From: an uncultured Clostridia bacterium
GTDB lineage: Bacteria > Bacillota > Clostridia > Oscillospirales > Acutalibacteraceae
NCBI GenBank assembly: GCA_937897215.1
Contig: CALCBQ010000200.1
Coordinates: 1-7,981, forward strand
Direction of reading: 5' to 3'
DNA: 7,981 bases
A program made the translations under genes and the position numbers. This document shows positions 1 to 6,200 of this stretch, piece by piece. The first letter of the stretch is position 1. Every line of letters starts with the position of its first letter. A model generated the notes under the pieces. It was not told where the DNA came from. It ran no database searches and saw nothing but the letters and a program-made list of their open reading frames with translations.

Positions 1-24
1 CTTACACACAATCCATGCACACTC

Positions 25-183
25 TCAATTTACTGTGAGGATGCAAAAGATATCACCTTTGATGCGGTAATGACCGACTACATCAAGGCAATTTTCAATA
101 AAATTTTGGTCTGCTTCGCTAACTTCCGTCAGCCTTAAATAGTTGGCAATATCACTTACAGTGATTTCACTAACTTTTGCCAT
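25..183 (-). CDS. gp6-like head-tail connector, truncated
   Basis: The 52-residue product starts at ATG 183-181. An AAAGGGGG ribosome binding site lies 9 bases upstream, and the gene is 22 bases after the Ig-like gene. The start (MAKVSEITVSDIANYLRL) followed by an acidic helix region (SEADQNFIENCLDVV) resembles the N-terminus of gp6-like head-tail connector/DNA-packaging proteins (Phage_connect_1 type), which form a ring under the portal. Position just after the capsid genes fits this role. Members of the family are usually about 90-110 residues, but here the frame meets TGA at 27-25. The residues after about position 36 (GHYRIKGDIFCILTVN) no longer look like the family. The gene is therefore probably broken, frameshifted or interrupted near the window edge. 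The family call rests on the N-terminal ~35 residues and gene order only. Confidence 0.5.
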   Translation of the reverse strand: MAKVSEITVSDIANYLRLTEVSEADQNFIENCLDVVGHYRIKGDIFCILTVN

Positions 184-205
184 AAGTGTTCGCCCCCTTT
201 AATTG

Positions 206-832
206 TTATTCATTAACCACAATTTCAACAGTTGCTGTCTTGTTTTCGTAACTTATTGTAACTTCTGTGTCAGTTGTAGCCAATGCTTCTGTTGGCTCAA
301 ATGTGTAGTCGTCAACAACGGCTGTTGTTTCGTCATTGTAAGTTGCTGTTACAACCATTCCAGTTGGGTCAAATGTTTCGCCAGCAGTGTATGTTGTTTT
401 GGTTGGTTCTGTTGTTACTTCAATGCTTTCAACGACTTTTGCAACAACAGTTATATTAACTTCGGCTGTTTGGTCGCCATAAGTTATTGTAACTGCTGTG
501 TCAGTTGTTTCTAACGCTCCACTTGGGCTGATTGTGTAACCAGTAACAACTTTTGTTTTGCCATTATAAGTTGCAGTTACAACCATACCAGTTGGGTCGA
601 AAGACTGTCCCTCAACATAACTGGTCTTTGTTGGCTGTGTAGTTACTTCAATTTTTTCAACTTCAATGTGTGCGTCTGCAATGTTTTTAATTGCGTCTGC
701 AATAGTGTCAGCATTTGATAGTCCACCATTTGCTTCGGCTATTTCATTCAACACTTCAAGTTGAGTATCTGCATTTGAAGGCACGCCGTCCATAGACATT
801 TTTAGTTCTTTTAATGCTTCTAAAATTGTCAT
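206..832 (-). CDS. Two-domain Ig-like virion protein (probable capsid decoration/head fibre)
   Basis: This 208-residue protein has three parts. Residues 1-57 are a mostly helical N-terminal segment (MTILEALKELKMSMDG, then NADTIADAIKNIADAH). Residues ~60-130 and ~136-206 are two Ig-like domains of bacterial Big_3 type, each with the pattern I-x-V-T-T-x-P-T-K-T-x-Y, then FDPTGMVVTATYN, then a closing strand (VTITYGDQTAEVNITV or VTISYENKTATVEIVV). There is no signal peptide or membrane segment. ATG 832 is preceded by AAAGGAG eight bases upstream. It sits between the capsid and connector genes, where phages often carry head decoration or fibre proteins. I infer that the N-terminal segment docks on the capsid or connector and that the Ig domains project outward, possibly binding surface glycans as proposed for other phage Ig domains. 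A tail or neck location is the main alternative. Domain identification is strong; the virion location is inferred. Confidence 0.72.
   Translation of the reverse strand: MTILEALKELKMSMDGVPSNADTQLEVLNEIAEANGGLSNADTIADAIKNIADAHIEVEKIEVTTQPTKTSYVEGQSFDPTGMVVTATYNGKTKVVTGYTISPSGALETTDTAVTITYGDQTAEVNITVVAKVVESIEVTTEPTKTTYTAGETFDPTGMVVTATYNDETTAVVDDYTFEPTEALATTDTEVTISYENKTATVEIVVNE
335..601 (-). repeat. Internal Ig-domain duplication, 228-bp period
   Basis: The two Ig-like domains of the 206-832 gene repeat at a spacing of 76 codons. The best-conserved block, encoding FDPTGMVVTATYN in both domains, lies at 563-601 and 335-373; by eye 35 of 39 bases match. The flanking parts are diverged at both DNA and protein level. 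This looks like an in-gene domain duplication, or acquisition of two related domains, with the central strand kept nearly identical. Confidence 0.8.
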
Positions 833-852
833 TTTGTTTCTCCTTTATTTAA

Positions 853-1968
853 TTATGCTGTTTTTTGTGAAAGTTTAACAATCTTTTGTGGGTTTTGAAC
901 TTTTGCGTCAATTCCAACAAAAGCAAGCACTCCAACTGCGTGTTGGTCTGCATATTTTTCGTTTAAAACTTGAATTGAAATGTCTTCGCTGATTTTTGTT
1001 GCAAGTCCTGTCATATCTCCATAGAAAACAACTCCGTCTTCTAGTTGGTCGGTTGTGTAAACTGGCTTTCCAAGTAACTCATAACCCCATTTTTGCTCAA
1101 AATCTCTGTTTAATAGGTATCTACCAACATCGTCTTTAAGTTTACGAATTGCTTTTCTTGTGTTTCTGCTCATTATCCAAATTGCTGGGTCTTGGAATTC
1201 GTCCAAAACTGTTTCTTGTGCGTCAATAAGGTCGTCGCCACTGATTTTTCCAACGGCTTTTGTTTCAACTTCTTGTGTAACACCAGTTAAACCCTCGATT
1301 TTTCCCTCTGTTCCGTTTAAAAGTTCTTTTTCCATAAATCTTGTTATTGCTTTTGCCATACGGTCGATTACATAACCAACAATGTCAAACTTTGAGTTGT
1401 TTATCAAAGATTTTGAAACTTTACAAAGTGCTCTTCCAAGGAATTCGCCAAGGTTGATTTGTTTAATTTTGATTTTTCCACTTTCTGCTTCTGTGAATTC
1501 GTCTGCATAATCCATAGACAAGTTTGTGTTTTCTGCGTCTTCTGCTGGAATTACCAAATTGCCTTTAAGTATGTAGTGTTCGCTACGCTCAAAAATTGGG
1601 CAAGTTGCGTAAACAATTGAAATAATACGGTCAGCAATTGTTTGTGGTATTGTGGCTGATCCGTCTGTCTTTTCCATTGGTGTATCTGCGTTTTTGATTT
1701 GTCTAATCATATTAGCAAAAATCTTTTCGTCCCTTGCCTTTATGTCAACTGCTTTGTTTTCAACTGGTGCAGTTATAACCTTGTTTTCTAAACTTTCCAT
1801 TTTCTTCTCCATTTCTATTGTATTTTCAATGTTTTTGACTTCTGCTTCACAATCACTGAATTGTTTTGCTTCGTCTGCTGTAACTGCTCTTTGCTCTGCT
1901 TTTGCAGTATTAACTATGTTTGACATTTTGTCAATCAAGTCGTTTTTCTTTTCAATGAGTTCTTTCAT
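853..1968 (-). CDS. HK97-fold major capsid protein
   Basis: This 371-residue protein is the main shell subunit of the head (Phage_capsid / HK97 gp5 family). Residues 1-~65 are charged and strongly helical (ELIEKKNDLIDKMSNIVN; AEVKNIENTIEMEKKMESLENK), matching the scaffold-like delta domain that the prohead protease removes. Residues ~100-371 have typical family features: the GSATIPQTIADRII region, the long-helix segment (ELLNGTEGKIEGLTGV), an IWIMSRNTRKAIRKLKD helix, a GYELLGKPVYTTDQL segment, and the C-terminal strand VGVLAFVGIDAKVQNPQKIVKL. The delta-domain cut should fall somewhere in residues ~65-80, but the exact site cannot be read. The ATG at 1968 overlaps the protease TGA by four bases (ATGA), with GGGGGAG five bases upstream, so the two are translationally coupled. 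Length and order match the standard portal-protease-capsid module. Confidence 0.92.
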   Translation of the reverse strand: MKELIEKKNDLIDKMSNIVNTAKAEQRAVTADEAKQFSDCEAEVKNIENTIEMEKKMESLENKVITAPVENKAVDIKARDEKIFANMIRQIKNADTPMEKTDGSATIPQTIADRIISIVYATCPIFERSEHYILKGNLVIPAEDAENTNLSMDYADEFTEAESGKIKIKQINLGEFLGRALCKVSKSLINNSKFDIVGYVIDRMAKAITRFMEKELLNGTEGKIEGLTGVTQEVETKAVGKISGDDLIDAQETVLDEFQDPAIWIMSRNTRKAIRKLKDDVGRYLLNRDFEQKWGYELLGKPVYTTDQLEDGVVFYGDMTGLATKISEDISIQVLNEKYADQHAVGVLAFVGIDAKVQNPQKIVKLSQKTA

Positions 1969-2768
1969 TTCTTCTCCCCCTTTAACTCTTTGATTATATT
2001 TTCAAACGCTGAATAATCAACGGTTTGAACATCTTGTGTTGGCTTTGCCTTTTGTTCGTCTTGTGGTTGTTCTGTTGGCTCTGCCTTTTGTTGTGGCACT
2101 TGTGGTTGTGCTTCTTCGCTAGGCTGTGCCACACTTAAATTCTTTGGTATGTGCTTATACATACTTTTGAACTTGTCGCCAATGCTGGCAACAACTTGTT
2201 TGCTTTGGTTGATTAAGTTTACATCAAACAAGTTAACAATTTCTTGCGCTGTAAACCAAGTTTCTTCGTCAACCATTCTTTTGATTTCTTCTCTATCAAT
2301 TTTTGCTTTCTTTTCGTATAGCGGAAGCATAACGCTATCTTCAATTTTATTTAAAGTGTCAATGTCTTTTTGTAAGTCGTTTGCATTTCCCCAAGACATT
2401 GTCATTGGCTTATGTATCATTGCGATTGAATTTTCATAAACATTCAAGTCGTCGCCAGCAAAAAATATAAATGTTGACGCACTGGCACAAAGCCCGTCAA
2501 TGTATGTGTGAATTTTTGTGCCTTTTAGTTTCAATCTGTCTAACAAAGACACCATTGTTGAACTTGCAAAGACTGATCCACCAACTGAATTGATATAAAT
2601 GTTTAAATCAGTTATACCAGTTAAGTCGTCAAGTTCTTTTTTAAACTCTGTCAGTGATATTCCACTGTCTTCGTCCCATTTTTCCCATTCTTCTTCAACG
2701 ATTTCGCCATAGAGGTATAAATCAGCAGAATTTGGGCTTATGTTCTTAAATTCATAGAATTTTGGCAT
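1965..2768 (-). CDS. ClpP-like prohead (head maturation) protease
   Basis: This 267-residue serine protease would cleave the capsid delta domain during prohead maturation. Residues ~15-190 are the ClpP fold: INSVGGSV (60-66), the nucleophile loop GLCASAS with S96 as probable nucleophile, and AMIHKPMT with H119 as the base. The third triad position, normally the Asp of G-L-V-D, aligns by eye with N184 in WFTAQEIVNLFDVNLI (171-186), with D182 two residues earlier. After residue ~210 comes a Pro/Gln/Glu-rich linker (~214-248), then a short helix (YSAFENIIKELKGEKK). This tail is absent from housekeeping ClpP and may act as a scaffold or capsid-contact tail. ATG 2768 has AAAAAGGAG seven bases upstream. 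It lies 33 bases after the portal gene, and its stop overlaps the capsid start. Position and motifs argue against a host ClpP. Confidence 0.9.
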   Translation of the reverse strand: MPKFYEFKNISPNSADLYLYGEIVEEEWEKWDEDSGISLTEFKKELDDLTGITDLNIYINSVGGSVFASSTMVSLLDRLKLKGTKIHTYIDGLCASASTFIFFAGDDLNVYENSIAMIHKPMTMSWGNANDLQKDIDTLNKIEDSVMLPLYEKKAKIDREEIKRMVDEETWFTAQEIVNLFDVNLINQSKQVVASIGDKFKSMYKHIPKNLSVAQPSEEAQPQVPQQKAEPTEQPQDEQKAKPTQDVQTVDYSAFENIIKELKGEKK

Positions 2769-2801
2769 TATTTTGCTCCTTTTTGTGATTTTTTTGCAAA
2801 T

Positions 2802-4055
2802 TTACGCTTTATTTTGCTCATTTGTGCTATTATTTTGCATATTTGCGTCATTGTTTGGCGTGTTTTCGCCTATTTTATGCGTTGAATTTGTGTTTGGCGT
2901 GTAGTATTCGCCAGTTTTTGTGTCAAACAACACACTGCCAAGCCCCATATTTATAGTGTCTAGTCCGTCGATTGCGTCCATATTTTCACGGTATCTTATC
3001 TCGTTTTTAGTTACCCAACCGCCGTCAAGGGCTGTTTTATATGCCTCGTAGCGCTCTTTTAACCCACTTTTTGTTATATCTGTGGTATCAAATGCCCAAA
3101 ATAATATGCCTTTTTCTTTTTCAAGCAAAAAATCTCTATTTAACGCCGTTTCAAACTCTGTCAATATTGGTTGAACAGCATTTTTGAAAAAGTCGTTATA
3201 ATCTCCGTCAGTATGAAACAATTTTGCAATTTCTTTGTTTAAAAGTTCTTTGCTTTCGTTTAATTGCATTTCAACGCTTGTTGCACTTGATTGCTGGAAT
3301 GATAAACCCTTGTTTAAAACTGGTATTCTTTGAGTGTCATTGTTGGCATACATTTCTGCCCACGCTTCTTTTAATTTGTCTATCGCTTTGTCGCTTAAAA
3401 CATTTTCGCTTTGAATGTAACCACGCTTATTACCGCCAGTTTTAGCCAAGTTATATTGTAAAATCATTGTTTGTAACGCTATGCCTAACGCTTGCGCCAC
3501 TTGGCTTGAAACGCCAAAACCAAGCATTCCGTCTTTTGAGTTTCTTAAAATCTTTAAAAATTCAAATGGCTCATATATTTTGCCCCAAGTTGATATTGTG
3601 TAGCGTCTGTCAATTGGGCTTTCGTTGATTAAACACAATGCGATGTCTTCTTCTCTTACATAATAAACACCCACAAATTCGTTTTTACGCCTTTTTATAT
3701 AGGCGTAACCACCTTTGCCCATTAAATAGTCAGTAACCATTGCTTTTTTGAACTGGAAGCCGTCCAGCGTGCTTTTAGTGTCTTGGTTCAAAATTGCAAC
3801 TCTTTTGTCTTCAACTTCTGCAACAACTCTTTTGTTATCGTCAGTTTTGGTTTCTTTGTAGAGTTTTATTGGTATCATAGCAACAGTGTTCGCTATTTTG
3901 TCAACCGCACTCGCAACCGCTGGAATTCCCAAGGCTTGTTGTTTTGTCAATTCTTCGCCTTTTAACATTGCTTCCAGCAAACCAGCGCTATATTCAACGC
4001 CGTTGCTGTCTGCCGTGTTTGTTGGCTCTTTGTTTTTTCTTTTAAAAAGTCCCAC
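2802..4055 (-). CDS. HK97-type portal protein
   Basis: This 417-residue protein would form the dodecameric portal at the unique head vertex, through which the terminase pumps DNA and to which the connector and tail attach. Phage_portal (HK97 gp3-like) features include the MGLFKRKNK start, the ALGIPAVASAVDKIANTVAMIPIKLYKE helix near residues 42-69, the YLMGKGGYAYIKR block (~110-122), SQVAQALGIALQT (~185-197), and the C-terminal region LDGGWVTKNEIRYRENMDAIDG (~347-368) ending in GLGSVLFD. The last ~30 residues are Asn/Thr/Gln-rich and probably disordered. The start is GTG 4055-4053; the upstream codons in this frame reach TAA almost at once, and no other start keeps the family N-terminus. An AAAAGGGGG site lies 12 bases upstream, longer than usual. 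It is the first gene after the promoter at 4088-4115. Confidence 0.92.
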   Translation of the reverse strand: MGLFKRKNKEPTNTADSNGVEYSAGLLEAMLKGEELTKQQALGIPAVASAVDKIANTVAMIPIKLYKETKTDDNKRVVAEVEDKRVAILNQDTKSTLDGFQFKKAMVTDYLMGKGGYAYIKRRKNEFVGVYYVREEDIALCLINESPIDRRYTISTWGKIYEPFEFLKILRNSKDGMLGFGVSSQVAQALGIALQTMILQYNLAKTGGNKRGYIQSENVLSDKAIDKLKEAWAEMYANNDTQRIPVLNKGLSFQQSSATSVEMQLNESKELLNKEIAKLFHTDGDYNDFFKNAVQPILTEFETALNRDFLLEKEKGILFWAFDTTDITKSGLKERYEAYKTALDGGWVTKNEIRYRENMDAIDGLDTINMGLGSVLFDTKTGEYYTPNTNSTHKIGENTPNNDANMQNNSTNEQNKA

Positions 4056-4067
4056 TCTTGCGAATTA

Positions 4068-4076
4068 CCCCCTTTT
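4068..4076 (-). promoter_or_regulatory. Shine-Dalgarno site of the portal gene (AAAAGGGGG)
   Basis: On the minus strand AAAAGGGGG precedes the GTG start of the portal gene by 12 bases. The run of five G can pair with the CCUCC of 16S rRNA using one G-U pair. The long spacing plus the GTG start suggests modest initiation. The same AAAGGGGG core precedes the capsid and connector genes. Confidence 0.55.
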
Positions 4077-4079
4077 AAA

Positions 4080-4095
4080 GTTATAGAATTATAAC
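4080..4095. promoter_or_regulatory. Operator-like perfect dyad over the -10 and start region
   Basis: GTTATA-GAAT-TATAAC is a perfect 6-base inverted repeat with a 4-base centre. It covers the -10 box (4088-4093) and the expected transcription start near 4081. A second, weaker dyad, ATTGA / TCAAT with 11 bases between (4096-4116), covers the spacer and -35. A dimeric repressor or activator bound here would control the head-gene promoter. AT-rich dyads arise by chance, so this is tentative. Confidence 0.35.
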
Positions 4096-4115
4096 ATTGA
4101 TTTTTTGAAAGTCAA
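4088..4115 (-). promoter_or_regulatory. Sigma70/SigA-type promoter for the head genes
   Basis: Read on the minus strand, TTGACT (4115-4110) and TATAAT (4093-4088) are separated by 16 bases. The -10 is a perfect consensus and the -35 has one mismatch. It lies in the 74-base gap between the large terminase and portal genes, the longest space between genes here. The expected start is near 4081, giving a leader of about 26 bases before the portal GTG. It would drive portal, protease, capsid, Ig-like and connector genes. Confidence 0.65.
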
Positions 4116-4129
4116 TACTTTAATGACAC

Positions 4130-5827
4130 TTAAAATTTAATTATTTGTGAAACAAAACTCGTGTCGTTTAAAAATACATCTTGCTGTAACAAATAAACTG
4201 CGTTTATAAGTGCCACAACCATATCAACTTTTCCGTTTGATTTTTTCTTGTTGACATACATATTCATATTTGTATCAAACGCACATCTTGCGTTTTGAAA
4301 ATTTATCTCCAACAAGTTGTTTGCTTCATATTTGAATTGTCTGTTTAAAATTTTTTCTTTTAATAGTTTTGTTGGCGAATGCAAAATGCTTGAATGTTGG
4401 CGTATCTCAACAGTATTGTATCTTTCCGCCCACTTTTGCGCTGAACTTAGTGCATTGTAACGGTCAAAACCTATTGCAATTATTGTAACATTGTATTTTT
4501 CTTCAATATCAAATACAAACTGCTCTATAACTGAATAATCAACCGTTTTGTCGCCACAAGCAATACACTTCATTGCGTTTATAAACTCGTTATAATTTAT
4601 CTTTTCAAATCTGTTCTTTTCCTCAATTCTTCCCTCGGGAATGAAAGCGATTACATCTGCAAGTATGTTGTCGTTTTCGTCAACGCCAGCCATAGCAACA
4701 GCACAGTTGTCGCTAGTCATAGCAAGGTCAACACCCAAATAAACGGCACGCCCGCTCCAATCAATTTTTGAAACTCTGCATTGTTTTACTTCTGTAACAT
4801 CAATAAATGTTTCCGTGCCAGTGCCTTGATAAATAATGTTGCAATGCTTCGTCAAAAAGTTTTCTCTTGCACTTTCAACAGCGATTGCATAGGCTCTTTT
4901 TTTGATTAAGTCTTCCCAAATCTCTGCATTTTCTTGCGCCACTGGGTTTGATTGCTTCAAAATGTTGTCGTCTGTCGTCCACTCTTTGACTGTGTCGGGC
5001 TCATATAACAACGCAAATAAAGTGTCGTCTTTAACAACGCCGTCCAAAACTTCTTTTGCATAATGAACTTCGGTTTCAAATGGGTTGTCTATTGTTGGGT
5101 ATTTTGTAGAGATAACACACCCAAGTTTGTTTAATATGTTAAGTTGTCCGCTTCGCATACTTTCAATTGACGAATTGTTTGGAAGTGCCCCAACCTCGTC
5201 TGCCAAGAAAACATTTGGCAACTTTCCGTCAAATGTGCTATTAGTATAAGCAAGCGGGTAGAACTTTGTTTCTTTTGGTTTAAATAGAATATAATCTCTT
5301 AATATTTTAAAACGCTTTTCGCCTTTAAATTCATAAATTAAAGGGCTTGACTTGATTGTTTCCGCTATTGCTTCCCGCACTTCTTTTGACAAACTGCCGT
5401 CGGGTGCTACTGAATAAAACTTTGAAAATTTAGGTTCAATAAGGAATAATAGAATGAAAATTGTTGCTATCGTGTATGTTTTGAAGTTTTTTCTTGCGAT
5501 TTCTAAAATAGCGGTTTCGTATCTTCTGCGATTTATGTTTTCTCTATGAACAACGCACAAAACTGATATATAAAACAGCCATTGATAACCTGTTGAACAT
5601 TTATAAAGTGATTGCCCCGCTTTCAAGCCTTTTGGCATTATTAACATTTTCAAAAGTTTACTTATCAAATCAGCCCTTTTAATGTCTATACAATATTTTT
5701 CGCTTTTATCGTTCCAAATATTCAAAAACTCTTGTGCTTGCTTAATAACATACTTTGGCGCAACTACTTGCCCGTTTACAACTTTTTCAGCATATTCTAC
5801 GGCTTTATTCTTCGTCTTCTTCTCCAT
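4130..5827 (-). CDS. terL: Terminase large subunit (packaging ATPase and nuclease)
   Basis: This 565-residue protein cuts concatemeric phage DNA and powers its translocation into the head. It resembles the Terminase_1 (YmfN-like) group. In the N-terminal ATPase, ARKNFKT (111-117) takes the place of the family's Walker A (commonly RKNGKS/T), VFLADE (206-211) is Walker B with E211 as catalytic glutamate, and VISTKYPT (238-245) is the probable coupling motif. In the C-terminal RNase H-like nuclease, metal ligands are probably D367 (LGVDLAMT), D455 (IGFDRYNA) and D535 (GKVDMVVAL), followed by the usual INAVYLLQ helix. Length matches the family. The ATG at 5827 has AAAGGCG five bases upstream and lies inside the small terminase gene (23-base overlap), so the two are coupled. 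The small subunit, ATPase and nuclease motifs together make this call firm. Confidence 0.93.
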   Translation of the reverse strand: MEKKTKNKAVEYAEKVVNGQVVAPKYVIKQAQEFLNIWNDKSEKYCIDIKRADLISKLLKMLIMPKGLKAGQSLYKCSTGYQWLFYISVLCVVHRENINRRRYETAILEIARKNFKTYTIATIFILLFLIEPKFSKFYSVAPDGSLSKEVREAIAETIKSSPLIYEFKGEKRFKILRDYILFKPKETKFYPLAYTNSTFDGKLPNVFLADEVGALPNNSSIESMRSGQLNILNKLGCVISTKYPTIDNPFETEVHYAKEVLDGVVKDDTLFALLYEPDTVKEWTTDDNILKQSNPVAQENAEIWEDLIKKRAYAIAVESARENFLTKHCNIIYQGTGTETFIDVTEVKQCRVSKIDWSGRAVYLGVDLAMTSDNCAVAMAGVDENDNILADVIAFIPEGRIEEKNRFEKINYNEFINAMKCIACGDKTVDYSVIEQFVFDIEEKYNVTIIAIGFDRYNALSSAQKWAERYNTVEIRQHSSILHSPTKLLKEKILNRQFKYEANNLLEINFQNARCAFDTNMNMYVNKKKSNGKVDMVVALINAVYLLQQDVFLNDTSFVSQIIKF

Positions 5828-6188
5828 TTATCGCCTTTAATAATGGGTCGTCTTCGCCGTTATCGTCATTATATTTATTTGAATTTGTTTTTATTATGCT
5901 CATTAAAGTTGAAACGGTCTTATTCGCTGAATTAACAGCGTTGTTATATTCTTTAATTGCTGGGTTTGTATAAAGATTTTGTCGCCCCTTAACATATTCT
6001 TTTGTAACTGTTGCGCCATTATCATTTATCGCTTTTTCAAGGTCTGTTAAAATTTTTAATTGTGTTACATATCTTTTAAAAGTTGTGATAAATAAAAAGT
6101 TTTTTTCAACACCATATTGCTCTGCAATTTTTAAAATCTCTTGTGCTCTATCATATAATGTTTTGTTTTCTAATGTTTTGTTTTCCAT
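5805..6188 (-). CDS. terS: Terminase small subunit, P27 family
   Basis: This 127-residue protein would bind the phage packaging site and hand DNA to the large terminase. The core resembles the P27-type small terminase family (Terminase_4): FITTFKRYVTQLKILTDLEKAI (~33-54), then the family's V-x-x-x-Y-x-x-G-R-x-x-x-Y-x-N-P-A block (VTKEYVKGRQNLYTNPAI, 61-78) and the helix YNNAVNSANKTVSTLMSIIKT (80-100). The C-terminal tail is acidic (NDDNGEDDPLLKAINGEEDEE), a usual contact region for the large subunit. ATG 6188 is preceded by AAAGGTGG only four bases upstream. It follows the IbrB-like gene by 12 bases and overlaps the terminase large gene by 23 bases. The N-terminus carries a duplicated pentapeptide (ENKTLENKTL). 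Sequence and position agree. Confidence 0.87.
   Translation of the reverse strand: MENKTLENKTLYDRAQEILKIAEQYGVEKNFLFITTFKRYVTQLKILTDLEKAINDNGATVTKEYVKGRQNLYTNPAIKEYNNAVNSANKTVSTLMSIIKTNSNKYNDDNGEDDPLLKAINGEEDEE
6156..6185 (-). repeat. Perfect 15-bp tandem duplication in the small terminase gene
   Basis: Two adjacent identical copies of the unit TAATGTTTTGTTTTC (plus strand) lie at 6156-6170 and 6171-6185. Being a multiple of three, they encode ENKTL twice directly after the initiator methionine. The unit is short and AT-rich, so gain or loss by replication slippage without disrupting the frame is plausible. Confidence 0.9.
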
Positions 6189-6200
6189 TTTTCCACCTTT

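Noticed and set aside
1..138. A plus-strand gene running in from the window edge and ending at 136-138.
   Set aside because: The frame has only 45 codons, no visible start and no recognised family, and it overlaps the plausible connector N-terminus. It is kept only as part of the junction observation.
206..514. A Cys-rich plus-strand open frame opposite the Ig-like gene.
   Set aside because: It is a mirror of the repetitive Thr/Val codons of the Ig-like gene and shows no ribosome binding site or protein-like composition. Other plus-strand frames opposite the head genes were rejected for the same reason.
853..880. A run of six A followed by C near the end of the capsid gene, resembling a -1 slippery site that could fuse the Ig domains to the capsid.
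   Set aside because: The heptamer is out of phase with the capsid codons, and both shifted frames reach a TAA within a few codons, before the Ig-like start at 832. The Ig gene also has its own good ribosome binding site.
2768..2838. Three copies of TTATTTTGC between the portal end and the protease start.
   Set aside because: The copies are short, AT-rich and irregularly spaced, and two fall in the low-complexity Asn/Gln-rich end of the portal gene, so chance is enough to explain them.
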